Below, one piece after another: positions 52,001 through 58,443 of a DNA stretch of 64,000 bases. Position 1 is the first letter of the stretch, and every line of letters starts with the position of its first letter. The position numbers and the translations under genes are program-made. Location of the stretch: positions 565,294 to 629,293 of the forward strand of contig BDDD01000421.1 of assembly GCA_001972305.1 (NCBI GenBank), given 5' to 3'. This stretch comes from Cephalotus follicularis. Taxonomy: Eukaryota; Streptophyta; Magnoliopsida; Oxalidales; Cephalotaceae. Below the pieces are notes generated by a model that searched no databases, was not told where the DNA came from, and worked only from the letters and a program-made list of their open reading frames with translations.

Positions 52001-55000
52001 GGAAGATCTTTATCTCAAGTGCAATGCTATAATTGTCATAATTATGGCCACACCAGCAGGTTTTGCCAAAAGAATATCGTAGATGGAAATAAGGAGTCAA
52101 ATTTTATGCATGAGAAAGACGAAGACAAAGATGCAGACACCATTTTCCTTACTTGTGAGATGAAGGAAGATGCTATGAATGAAGTTTGGTATCTCTATAG
52201 TGGTTGTAGTAACCACATGACTGGCAACAAGAAAATGTTTGTTACTTTGGATGATTCTCTCCAAAGTGATGTAAGAACCGGTGATGACAAGAGGCTTTCG
52301 GTTCAAGGAAGTGGTGATAATCTTACGAAGACAAAGAAAGGAGTTAAGCACATCTCTATTGTCTTTTATGTTCCCGGGCTTAAGCATAATCTTCTCAGTA
52401 TTGGTCAACTTCTCTTGAAGGTGTCTGATGTTTATTTTAAAGGAGATGTGTGCAAAATCAAGGACAAAGATCATGTTCTTCTAGCCAAGGTAAATATGAC
52501 TTCAAATAAAATGTTTCTTTTAAAGTTTCATAATGAAATGCTTCCTTGTTTTAGCACTGTTGTCAATGACAAGTGTTGTCTATGGCATCTTCATTAAGGA
52601 AATTTGAGTTTTAGCTCTTTGTCTCAAATGTGCAAGCAACATATGGTTAGAGGCATGCCCAATATTGATATTAAAGATCAAGTTTGTGAAGGATGTGCAC
52701 TTGGAAAGCACTCAAGGGATTCTTTTCTTACTGGAAAAGCATGGCGAGCTTCAAAACCTCTTGAGTTGGTTCATACAGATATCTGTGGACCAATGCGGAA
52801 TTCTTCTCTTGGTGGTAATCGGTATCTATTTACCTTCATCGATGATTATAGCAGAAAGATTTGGGTGTATTTCCTTAAAGGAAAATCTGAAGTTCTTGGG
52901 TGTTTTAGAACTTTCAAGGCCTTTGTTGAGAAACATAGTTGTTTCATGTTAAAGGTCTTGTGATCTGATCGTGGGAAAGAGTATGTTTCTCATGATTTTT
53001 AGAATTTCTTGAACGAACATGGCATCAGACATCAACTCACTACTCAGTACACCTCTCAGTAAAACGGTGTTTCCGAAAGGAAAAATCGAACTATCATGGA
53101 GATGGCAAGAAGTATGTTGAAGCCAAAGCCAGATACTTTCTGGGCTGAAGAAGTTTCTTGTGTTGTTTATCTATTGAATCGTGCATCTACCAAGAGTGTT
53201 AATGGTGTTACTCCTAAAGAATCTTGGAGCGGTCATAAGCCTTGTATCTCTCACTTCAGAATTTTTGGGAGTATTGCTTATTCTTAAGTGCTTGACAAAA
53301 CGAGAGGAAAGTTGGATGACAAATCTGAAAAATGTATCTTCGTGGGATATAGTGAGCATTGTAAGGCTTACAAATTATATAATCCCATCACCAAGAAAAT
53401 CATCTTTAGTAGAGATGTCATTTTAAATGAAGAAGAGCCTTGGAATTGGTCTCCATCCGAGAAGAATGAACAAGCACCAATTGAAGTGAATAAAGATAGC
53501 AATGCAAATGAAGTTGAAGATGATAAGGATGAGACTCCTCCTATCTCTCCTTATTATCCGAGTTCATCATCAACCCAAAGGACCAGAAGCATTCTATATT
53601 TGTATGAGACAACTGAAAGAGTTGGTTTAGTAGATTTTGCTTTATTTGCAGATGCGGATCCTGTGGATTTCAAAGAAGCAATTCAAGATGGCAAGTGGAG
53701 GAAAGCTATGGATGAAGAAATCAACTCCATTGAGAAGAATAAAACTTGGGAGTTGGTGGAGCTTCCAAATGGGCATAATCCAATAGGTGTGAAATGGGTT
53801 TACAAGACCAAGTTGAATGAATTTGGCAAAGTTGATAAATACAAAGCACGGATGGTTGTAAAAGGCTACAAGAAAAATAATGGAATCGACTATAAAGAAG
53901 TTTTTTCCCCCGTTGCTCGACTTTAAACCATTCGAATGCTTTTGGCCTTAACTGCTCAAAATGGTTGGAAAGTACATCAAATGGATGTAAAATCAGCCTT
54001 TTTGAATGGTGTTCTTGAAGAGGAGGTTTATATTGATCAACCTCCTGGATATGTGAAGGGAGAATAGCACAAAGTTTGTCGCTTGGATAAGGCGCTATAC
54101 GGCTTGAAGCAAGCTCCACGAGTTTGGTATAGTGGCATTGATGGTTATTTCTTGAAGAATGGATTCAAAAGGTGTCCTTATGAACACAATCTCTACATCA
54201 AAGAAAATGGTGGTAATTTCTTATTCATTTGCTTCTATGTTGATGATTTAATATTTATTGGAAATTGTTTAAGCATTGGTGATGAATTCAAGGAAGCTAT
54301 GATACATAAGTTTGAGATGACTGATATGGGCCTCATTCATTTCTTTCTTGATATTCAGGTCAAACAAATTGAAAAATGGATCTTTATCTGTCAACAGAAG
54401 TATGCAAGAGATTTATTAAAGAAATTTAGAATGGAAGATGCTACTCTTATTTCTACTCCAATGGAATTTGGGTTGAAATTATCCAAAGAAGCCGGCGAAA
54501 AGGAAGTTGATGCTACTCTTTATCGAAGTCTTGTTGGCAGTCTTATGTACTTAACTGCTACAAGACCCGATCTTATGTTCTCAGTAAGCATGATTAGTAG
54601 ATTCATGGAATGCCGAAAAAGAAGTCATTGGGAGGCTGGAAAGCGAATACTGAGATATGTTCATGGAACTATTGATCATGATATTCATTATGGAAAAATT
54701 GAAGACCCAAATTTGGTTGGATATAGCGATAGTGATTAGGGTGGAAATTTGGATGATAGCAAAAGTACTATTGGTTATATTTTCAGCATTGGCTCCGGAG
54801 CAATTTCTTGGCCATTAAAAAAGCAAGCAGTAGTAGCTCTTTCTACAGCAGATGCAGAATACATATCTTTATCTATGACAGGTTGTTAGGCTCTATGGTT
54901 ACGATGGATTCTAAAGGAGCTCAAGCATCCCTAACTTGAAGCTACTAAGTTATTTTTTGATAACCGTTCAGGTATTGCACTCACAAAGAATCCAGTCTTT

Positions 55001-56566
55001 CATGGTGAAAGCAAGCACATAAGGATCAAATATCACTTCATACATGATTTGGTCAAAGATGGTGAAGTCGAAGTTTGTTATTGCAAAATTAGTAATCAAG
55101 TTGCTGATATTTTTACCAAGACATTGAAGATTGATGATTTCAGTAAAATGAAAGACAAGCTCGGTGTTGTGGGAATCTAGCTTAAGGGGGTTTTTAAAAT
55201 TAAAAGCTAGATACATTGTATTGATTTTGGTACATGATACATGATATATTAGATTAATCTGCTTTTATGGTTCATGTATTTTTTAGATTAATTGGATTGT
55301 CTAGGAACTGAAAATGTGTCTTAGAAATTTGGAAAGTCTTAAGTGGTTAGATACATTGATCTTATGTTATGTATTAGCCTATAAATACCCACTTATATAC
55401 GTTTGTTTCATAAAGTCAAGTTTATAATATAATTGAGAGTGTTCATTCAAAAAGAGTGATTTTGTGTGATCATAAGAGAATAATTTTCTTCTCTTATCTT
55501 TTCAACGGTTAAATGACATATTATATATTTGTTGTGTCACCTCATACATTACAAATAACATTATTGTAAATTCTATAGGATTTTAAGTTTATGCACTGGA
55601 CTCAAACCCCATGAATCAAAGCATTAACTGTACCTCGAATTCTTTCCATTTTCTACTATCGTTCATGGCTTTAGTTTATATTAAGTGGTAATTGAAGGAA
55701 TGTGACGTTGGAGAGAAAATAATGTAAATTTATAACAATCCTATTCATTATTTATCATAAAAAGCATTCATTCTTTTCAAGGAAGTACTTCTTGACCGAC
55801 AAAATTTGTTCACTCAACCCTCTATAGGATTTATAAAAGTGAGCACTCATAATTTATCTTTATCGATGCGGCTGGACTCGAAATTAGTTTTCGAGTCAGT
55901 CATCTATCCAGCTCCTTTTCAATTGAAAAGAGACCAGTGTAGTGAATTGAGCATGTGCAATACACGAGAAGGTACCACTTTCAACTTAAGACAATGAAAA
56001 GTGTGACTAAACTAACTGATTATTCGTGAGTATTGAGCACTCTTAAATTAATTATATTTCTAATATTCCACTTCATTAAATTATAGCCACATTAGGACTT
56101 TTCAACCAGGAATTGGGATACTAAAAAAGTTGACGGATGTGTCAATACTTCCATTATACACATTATGATATTATATGTATTGTCTTAGCAAGAAGTTTGA
56201 AAAGCAGCATCTGATGCTGTGTTTTGATTAATAATAACGATTTTATATTCAGTCAAAAACACGACGACAATCATTACCTTATTTCTCCCCTTTATGAGCA
56301 ATAACGATAGTTTTTTTAATTTCATAGAGAGAGAAACAGAGATTTCAGTTTGATGAATATAATAATAATTAGAGGCAGCAACTTAATATATATTACTTAC
56401 CAGAGGCTGCTCGGTGTCTTGGTCAGGTTGAGCCCCTCCGGTGGACTTCAGATACCTCTCTATTAGCTCTTGCATGGTTCTTGCACACACACACACACAA
56501 AAATAAAGGATCAACAACAAAGCTAAAGATGAAAAGACACGAATCCATGCACACACACACATATAC

Positions 56567-56599
<33 letters not shown>

Positions 56600-56780
56600 C
56601 TTTGGTGGTGAGTTCAAATAGCTTTCCGTGGGCAGAGAAAATGACTAGTCCAATTTCAGCATCACACAGTACAGAGAGCTCCTTAGCCTTCTTAAGGAGC
56701 CCTGCTCGTCGCTTGCAGAAGGTAACCTGCCTATGCACGGGGTTCTCAATGCGCTTCATCTGAACCTTTCCACGAGCCAT
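22842..56780 (-). CDS. AGL12: MIKC-type MADS-box transcription factor, AGL12/XAL1-like, seven exons over 33.9 kb
   Basis: The coding exons on the minus strand are 56780-56599, 56479-56401, 34711-34650, 34515-34413, 34293-34252, 23051-23010 and 22934-22842. Together they are 603 bp and encode 200 residues without a stop. Residues 1-60 are the DNA-binding MADS domain ([40 protein letters not shown]). Residues 61-87 are the I region, 88 to about 160 the K-box coiled coil ([32 protein letters not shown]), and the C-terminus is [12 protein letters not shown]. The K-box and C-terminus are what I recall of AGL12. In Arabidopsis AGL12 (XAL1) acts in root meristem proliferation and flowering time; that is family knowledge, not visible here. 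Introns 2 (21,689 bp) and 5 (11,200 bp) hold most of the transposons in the window. Gly134 replaces an expected Trp. Confidence 0.9.
23010..23051 (-). CDS. AGL12: AGL12-like exon 6 (42 bp)
   Basis: It encodes [14 protein letters not shown], residues 157-170. The acceptor is GTTGAAG|GAAGGG and the donor GATCAG|GTAATA. It lies 11.2 kb downstream of exon 5. Confidence 0.85.
23302..23713 (-). repeat. 3' LTR of a truncated Tork-like copia element
   Basis: On the minus strand it starts TGTTAGAAGTATAAACTAG and ends CTTTTTCCAACA, 412 bp. It contains TATAAATAG near 23430. The polypurine sequence TTTAAGGGG lies directly upstream (23714 on). It is in intron 5, in the same direction as the MADS gene. 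Confidence 0.65.
23714..23776 (-). pseudogene. Last codons of copia RNase H, truncated
   Basis: The minus-strand translation [12 protein letters not shown], followed by a stop, matches the C-terminus of Tork-like copia polyproteins (compare [10 protein letters not shown] at 55147-55176). Everything upstream of this is lost. Confidence 0.6.
23777..24805. other. Intron 5 sequence without recognisable elements
   Basis: I see no gene or clear transposon. There is a short ATT repeat near 23782 and a purine-rich tract at 24088-24145. Confidence 0.5.
24806..25005 (+). repeat. 5' LTR of copia element E
   Basis: It starts TGTTAAAGCCTAAATATGTG and ends just before TTGGTATCAAAG. The start recurs at 29082. 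A TATAAAAG box is near 24935. Confidence 0.75.
25103..26017 (+). pseudogene. gag of copia element E
   Basis: An open frame of about 300 codons encodes a UBN2/copia-type gag: [20 protein letters not shown] near residue 50, then a helical core and a Gln-rich, Arg/Gly-rich C-terminus ([10 protein letters not shown]). A CCHC knuckle is not evident. The frame ends at a TAG just past PRGPSS and is not continuous with the protease. I prefer the ATG at 25103 over 25088 because the upstream residues are not typical. Confidence 0.7.
26180..27464 (+). pseudogene. Protease and integrase of copia element E
   Basis: The region opens with [14 protein letters not shown], an intact DTG-type protease site, and continues to [12 protein letters not shown]. 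The pre-integrase region has [11 protein letters not shown] and [14 protein letters not shown] (HHCC), then VYSDLWG and [11 protein letters not shown] of the integrase core. A TAG at 26879 and frame changes at about 26990 break the frame. It resumes with [12 protein letters not shown] (catalytic Glu region) and [16 protein letters not shown]. Confidence 0.75.
27825..29079 (+). pseudogene. RT and RNase H of copia element E, with internal deletion
   Basis: 27825-28040 has the RT entry ([19 protein letters not shown]). The next recognisable block is [16 protein letters not shown] (YVDD active site, about 28108), so roughly the first third of RT is missing. RNase H follows ([32 protein letters not shown]), with a TAG at 28906. 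[11 protein letters not shown] marks the end, followed by a GAGGGG polypurine tract and the LTR. Confidence 0.75.
29082..29176 (+). repeat. 3' LTR of copia element E, truncated
   Basis: It matches 24806-24900 to CAGTAACAACA and then stops at the junction with gypsy D LTR sequence. Confidence 0.75.
29460..29830. repeat. TCGA-core palindrome cluster 5
   Basis: About a dozen units such as GAGTCGACGTCTTT, AAAGACGTCGATGCTTTT, GAGCGTCGACGTG and decayed GTTGACGCATTT occur in 370 bp. Confidence 0.7.
30675..30925. mobile_element. MITE with Mutator-like target duplication, copy 1
   Basis: The 251-bp element starts GGGTAAAATACAAAAAACCC and ends GGGTTTATTGTATTTTACTC, inverted repeats of about 50 bp. 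The flanks are TTGATATTG (30666-30674) and TTGGTATTG (30926-30934), a 9-bp duplication with one change. It is nested in the gypsy D LTR and has no ORF of note. Confidence 0.75.
31421..32600 (+). pseudogene. gag of gypsy element D, broken
   Basis: Pieces homologous to element A gag are visible: [20 protein letters not shown] near 31937-31998, [20 protein letters not shown], and the knuckle region [14 protein letters not shown] and [14 protein letters not shown] near 32442-32540. Several in-frame stops interrupt it. Confidence 0.65.
32690..33240 (+). pseudogene. Protease region of gypsy element D, broken
   Basis: The sequence parallels element A from the start of protease through the region before RT (for example [21 protein letters not shown] sequence near 33130-33190), with stops. 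The catalytic triad reads DMDSP (32800-32815). Confidence 0.5.
33305..33853. mobile_element. hAT-type MITE
   Basis: The 549-bp element has perfect 9-bp terminal inverted repeats (TAGGGGTGT / ACACCCCTA) and an 8-bp target duplication, ATTGATAT, at 33297-33304 and 33854-33861. The interior is built of CCGAAAACCG, CCCGAACC and GCGGTTCGGG motifs in inverted arrangement. It encodes nothing. Confidence 0.88.
33862..34066 (+). pseudogene. RT entry fragment of gypsy element D
   Basis: The sequence covers the pre-RT region and RT entry (LTSLPPDR, then [14 protein letters not shown] with a stop) and breaks off at QDFL. It includes small duplicated phrases (TTAGAGATGTATTTC twice). Confidence 0.6.
34252..34293 (-). 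CDS. AGL12: AGL12-like exon 5 (42 bp)
   Basis: It encodes [14 protein letters not shown], residues 143-156. The acceptor is ACATACAG|ATGG and the donor AATAAG|GTCAGT. 42 bp is the usual length of this exon in MIKC genes. Confidence 0.88.
34413..34515 (-). CDS. AGL12: AGL12-like exon 4: central K-box
   Basis: The 103-bp exon completes Ser108 and encodes residues 109-142, including [20 protein letters not shown]. The acceptor is TTACAG|TTATATG and the donor AAAG|GTATAG. Codon 134 is GGG (Gly). Confidence 0.9.
34650..34711 (-). CDS. AGL12: AGL12-like exon 3: first K-box helix
   Basis: The 62-bp exon encodes [20 protein letters not shown] and two bases (AG) of Ser108. The acceptor is GAATAG|GCTCC and the donor CTAAG|GTTAGT. 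It lies 21.7 kb downstream of exon 2, and its phase matches on both sides. Confidence 0.88.
34712..36671. other. Intron 2 sequence without recognisable elements
   Basis: This is AT-rich intron sequence between exon 3 and the LINE, with a (TA)n run near 35141-35160 and a run of about twenty A at 36522-36543. I see no gene and no clear transposon. Confidence 0.5.
36672..36687 (+). repeat. Left target site duplication of the LINE
   Basis: AACTCTATATTATTTT is repeated after the poly(A) tail at 42547-42562. Confidence 0.85.
36866..38556 (+). pseudogene. LINE ORF1: DUF4283/zinc-knuckle RNA-binding protein, broken
   Basis: A Ser/Pro-rich N-terminus (36866 on) has a TAG at 36983. After a frame change near 37310-37390 the DUF4283-like region follows ([37 protein letters not shown]). 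A TAA at 37937 precedes, in the same frame, a CX2CX4HX4C knuckle: [14 protein letters not shown]. The C-terminal part runs 38155-38556 and ends in basic [16 protein letters not shown]. Its TGA overlaps the ORF2 ATG as ATGA at 38553-38556. Confidence 0.75.
38553..42187 (+). pseudogene. LINE ORF2: endonuclease and reverse transcriptase, broken
   Basis: 38553-39413 is the AP-endonuclease-like domain ([29 protein letters not shown]). RT spans about 39849-40946 with [37 protein letters not shown] and the active site FADDIMLFS near 40618-40644. 41378-42187 has the zf-RVT-like end ([38 protein letters not shown]). Stops at about 39411, 39744, 40945, 40984 and 41334 break it. The domains are full length, so decay followed insertion of a complete copy. 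Confidence 0.85.
42547..42562 (+). repeat. Right target site duplication of the LINE
   Basis: AACTCTATATTATTTT directly follows the poly(A) run. Confidence 0.85.
42563..43591. other. Intron 2 sequence with microsatellites
   Basis: There is an (AT)n then (AG)n repeat at about 43008-43052 and (AT)n near 43233-43246. A 123-codon open frame at 42570-42941 has a hydrophobic C-terminal half but no family features and is probably chance. Confidence 0.5.
43592..43875. mobile_element. MITE with Mutator-like target duplication, copy 2
   Basis: The 284-bp element starts GGATAAAATACAAAAATCCC and ends GGGATTTTTCGTATTTTACCG. TAGATTAAA flanks it exactly at 43583-43591 and 43876-43884. The termini match copy 1 at 30675-30925. 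Confidence 0.75.
43876..44354. other. Intron 2 sequence without recognisable elements
   Basis: I see nothing beyond AT-rich intron sequence. Confidence 0.45.
44355..45156 (+). repeat. SIRE-type LTR, cut by the gap
   Basis: The start, TGTTGACGATTTAGTCTCAA then TTTGATGATAACATATTTGC, matches the minus-strand LTR at 1189-34. That LTR is 1156 bp, so about 350 bp may be missing here. Confidence 0.7.
44470..44930. repeat. TCGA-core palindrome cluster 6
   Basis: About sixteen units in 460 bp include AAAGACATCGACGTCTTT near 44777 (one mismatch from a perfect palindrome), ACATCGACGTCC, AAGTCGACTCC and AGACGTCGACC. The spacing is irregular, 20-40 bp. Confidence 0.75.
45157..45181. other. Assembly gap (25 N)
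   Basis: The gap separates LTR sequence from the 3' end of pol. A deletion or uncaptured repeat of unknown length may be hidden here. Confidence 0.95.
45207..45590 (+). pseudogene. Copia RNase H end, SIRE-type
   Basis: The frame encodes [52 protein letters not shown] and [18 protein letters not shown], the C-terminal RNase H of copia polyproteins, ending at a normal stop. It is open throughout. The upstream part is lost at the gap. Confidence 0.8.
45690..45975. repeat. TCGA-core cluster 7, internal to the SIRE-type element
   Basis: About nine units such as AAACGTCGACTCCTTTTCTG, GCCGTCGACTTCTTTTG, ACATCGACTT and ATGCGTCGATGCC lie between the end of pol and the env-position ORF, outside any LTR. 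Confidence 0.7.
46177..47484 (+). CDS. Env-position ORF of the SIRE-type element, putative plant transposon protein domain
   Basis: An intact ORF of 435 codons from the ATG at 46177 (475 from the ATG at 46057). I prefer 46177 because the product then starts with [11 protein letters not shown], a basic, NLS-like, Ser-rich tail. About residues 50-260 resemble the putative plant transposon protein domain ([33 protein letters not shown]). Residues 300-340 are Pro/Ala/Gln-rich. A helical, probably coiled-coil stretch follows ([20 protein letters not shown] and onward), with an acidic end. From the upstream ATG the protein would begin with a hydrophobic segment near residues 19-39. In sireviruses an ORF here has been called env-like; I see no proof of an envelope function. 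Confidence 0.75.
   Translation: MPRTKQTAKKKAASSSQPKKSAKKQRLELRESSSESSHSDSSSEEHIPIRTISFVEKRVMGGRKIDFDFCSSEFSFVSWLDDLHLLPLVQISNPFYIKLVKEFYSNLKMVSAQNEEFAISSSVKGQWIYLDARILASILHIPYTGLYVFESKKWPEVEGFHPNQILSILYPNDPNVHPNMALTTNRLSVDHRLLHHLIVHQILPTGGGYAKLSRMQVFIMWCILCKIEFCFPLLMLKTMVRAFSQKKSVLPYGSILTLVFLHCHIPLEGEISTKLKKEDTYNKSTLNRMGWKKQQGIWTYVPKVDQAPRIAREEQEDNPPWEAQEQTAPAPAQHPAQSSSSISNYDRMMEFMQSKFAAMDASFKEINSRLGRLEGDHKNIHSDFRHIDDIIFYDLKVTKRRLKRMERRLAESKAIDRCEETSGDESGSDVSTPEA
47796..47863 (+). other. Tandem polypurine tracts of the SIRE-type element
   Basis: TAAGGGGGAGC at 47796-47806 and AAAAAAGGGGGAGAAA at 47848-47863. Multiple tracts between env-like ORF and 3' LTR are known for SIRE elements. Confidence 0.55.
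47964..50800. other. Intron 2 sequence with one fold-back repeat
   Basis: 48290-48472 has inverted ends of about 30 bp (TTAAAAAAGTAGTGATTTTT and its complement near 48450). No gene or other clear transposon is seen in the rest. Confidence 0.5.
48290..48472. mobile_element. Small fold-back element, possible MITE
   Basis: The left arm is around AAGTAGTGATTTTTTAATTT and the right arm around TACAAAATCACTACTTTTT. No certain target duplication is seen. Confidence 0.4.
50806..51120 (+). repeat. 5' LTR of copia element F
   Basis: It runs from TGTTAAAATTATAAACTAG to CTCTTTTTCA. TATAAATACCC is near 50996. The primer site TTGGTATCAAAGAC follows at about 51137. Confidence 0.8.
51160..52160 (+). pseudogene. 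gag of copia element F, broken
   Basis: The start ([40 protein letters not shown]) is UBN2-type gag; an unclean frame follows 51454. 51725-52160 has [15 protein letters not shown], an Arg/Gly-rich stretch and the knuckle [14 protein letters not shown] (CX2CX4HX4C). Confidence 0.75.
52161..53290 (+). pseudogene. Protease and integrase of copia element F, broken
   Basis: The protease site reads [14 protein letters not shown], so the catalytic Asp of D-S-G is Tyr. The integrase has [39 protein letters not shown], then SDRGKEYVS after a TGA at 52961, and [16 protein letters not shown] after a TAA where CAA is expected. Confidence 0.8.
53288..55180 (+). pseudogene. RT and RNase H of copia element F, broken
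   Basis: After the integrase end the RT has [28 protein letters not shown] with a [29 protein letters not shown] and the active site [11 protein letters not shown] near 54234. RNase H includes [16 protein letters not shown] and VGYSDSD, then TAG where TGG (Trp) is expected, then [10 protein letters not shown]. The end is [10 protein letters not shown] and a stop, then AAGGGGG polypurine. Confidence 0.8.
55192..55504 (+). repeat. 3' LTR of copia element F
   Basis: It is closely similar to 50806-51120. Its first bases read TTTTAAAATT instead of TGTTAAAATT, so the terminal TG is lost. Confidence 0.8.
55513..56400. other. Intron 2 sequence next to exon 2
   Basis: I see no gene or transposon. 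This is the proximal end of intron 2. Confidence 0.5.
56401..56479 (-). CDS. AGL12: AGL12-like exon 2: I region
   Basis: The 79-bp exon completes codon 61 (GG|A, Gly) and gives [17 protein letters not shown] and on to PL at residue 87. The acceptor is TGCAAG|AACC and the donor CTG|GTAAGT. The 79-bp length is usual for this exon in MADS genes. Confidence 0.9.
56480..56598. repeat. Intron 1 with (AC)n and (AG)n microsatellites
   Basis: Most of this 119-bp intron is (AC)n at 56485-56499 and 56550-56561 and (AG)n at 56571-56597. The AG repeat touches the 5' splice site. Confidence 0.85.
56599..56780 (-). CDS. AGL12: AGL12-like exon 1: MADS domain
   Basis: These 182 bp encode residues 1-60 plus two bases of codon 61. 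The ATG at 56780 is chosen because the MADS domain of this family begins MARGK directly at the start. The donor is AAAGG|GTCTCT, which runs straight into a (TC)n repeat. Confidence 0.93.
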
Positions 56781-56938
56781 TGATCAAGTCTTTCTTTTCT
56801 TCTTTTTCCAGGTTTAATTAAGTATGTGGTTTAATTTCTGCAGCCAACCTCCCACTAGTTTGAACTAGCTTCGAGGTTGTTGCAATTGCTCTTCGTCTCT
56901 CACAACGACTGCTTCTCGATAATGAAAGCTTGCAAACA

Positions 56939-56948
56939 TTATATATAG
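56939..56948 (-). promoter_or_regulatory. Candidate TATA box of the AGL12-like gene
   Basis: CTATATATAA on the minus strand lies about 160 bp upstream of the ATG at 56780, which would put transcription start near 56910 and give a 5' leader of roughly 130 bp. No RNA evidence is available. Confidence 0.5.
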
Positions 56949-58443
56949 TCCCAGGGCTTCTCTTTCAGCTCTTCACCACAAAGAATAATTGCATGCTCGG
57001 TTGCAGCCTTTACACTTCACTAGGTTTTGTTTTTTTTAATTTATCTCTTACATCACTTGGTTTCCTTCTTTTTTCTTTTCTTTTTTTTAAATTTTTAATT
57101 GGCTCCAACAAAAATTTTTTTATTAAGAAAATATGCGTCCCCGTGGAAACCTGGAAACAGAATATCCAGGTGGCAACTGTTTACGCCTCTCTGGGCAGCA
57201 CATGATACTTTAAAGATTTGAAAGGGAATGTCTTCTAGGGTTTTGATTGAATGTGGTGATATGACAAGATTCTTACCTTCAAAGTTAAGATTGTAGTGGT
57301 GGGGGAGCTCACTTAACCTTTTAGGGTTTTGTTTAAATACAAAGTTAAAAAAAAAAAAAGCAAACTGTTTATCAACACTCTAAAAGTGTTTAAATACTTA
57401 AGGTTTTGATTCATTCTAAAAGGTAATGCACAAGGTTCGTCAAAAGAAAACAAAGAGCAACGCGTGAAGGCCAAAAAATAAGGAGAAAAGAGGAAAAGAC
57501 AAGCATCCCAAGATGGGCAGCCCATTGGTGCCGCAAGAGATGGGATGCACATGAAAATGAAATTGCATGCTGACTGAAAAAAAGCTCATACACGACTGTT
57601 TTCAACTTTTCAACAAAAATGACATATTTAACCCTCTTTTAACTTTCTTCTAATATTTACACATAGATTGCTTGTTAAACTTAACCTGAGTCACGGGAAT
57701 CCCGTGTCAGTTGTTTTTTTCAACTAATTCTTTCATATTGCTCTTACAAAAGAAGTCAAGGATAGTATGCTCGAGTAAAACATTGTTTGCGAAAGATCGA
57801 GTCGTCATTGGCATACTATGAAAAAATCAAAACAGCTGTAAAACCAGTTTAATGTCGATATATGATAAGATAGTTAAAATCATTTTCAAAAAGAGTCTTT
57901 AAAACCATCAATAATACAAAACCGTAAACAATGTCAAAAGGCCAGTCTTATTCTATAGCCAATCATGACAAAACGGTTGAAATTTAGAGAGTGCAACTTT
58001 CTCGTAGCAGATTCATGAAAAAATACTTTAAAACTATTTATAAAATTCACCCAAAGGTGTTCCACAGAAAAGCCAGTAAAAAGGTTTATAACATAAGTAT
58101 ATAAAGCTAACTATCGGGCCTAGAAATGCTATCGAAGAAGAATCAGTGAGTTGAAACCATTTAGTGGTGAAACGACTCTTTTCAAAAGTCAAAAGTTTGA
58201 CAAACCAGTATAAAGAATGATTCAAGATCAAATCATGTAAAACAGTGTTTGAGGAGTCAAATATGAGTCTAGGAAAGACTCAGGATTAGAACCAATTGAG
58301 AAAAAGTAATTTGGATTTGAAACAATTCAATTCGAGTAAAACTGTAGGAAAGGAATCGACACTTTCCGTTTCCTCTGTACAATAGCTACAAAGGTAAGGA
58401 AAACATCAACGCTTTAGGGAATTTCACACTAATAGAGTTTTGT
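56949..58443. other. Upstream region of the AGL12-like gene
   Basis: This 1.5 kb lies between the candidate TATA box and the LTR of gypsy element C. I see no gene. Small TCGA-core units (AATCGACACTTTCC, AACATCAACGCTTTA) occur at 58345-58415. Confidence 0.45.

Larger units (their letters stand above)
50806..55504 (+). mobile_element. Ty1-copia element F (Tork-like), both LTRs present, decayed
   Basis: LTRs of about 315 bp flank gag, protease, integrase, RT and RNase H in copia order. GTTAA lies directly before the 5' LTR (50801-50805) and three bases after the 3' LTR (55508-55512), a likely target duplication. Stops are numerous. It is antisense to the MADS gene in intron 2. Confidence 0.85.

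Noticed and set aside
56931..57205. 91-codon plus-strand ORF next to the MADS gene start
   Set aside because: It overlaps the candidate TATA box on the opposite strand, and its translation is Phe/Leu-rich low complexity.
57313..57605. Overlapping 64-79 codon ORFs upstream of the MADS gene
   Set aside because: Hydrophobic low-complexity translations in the promoter region with no support for expression.
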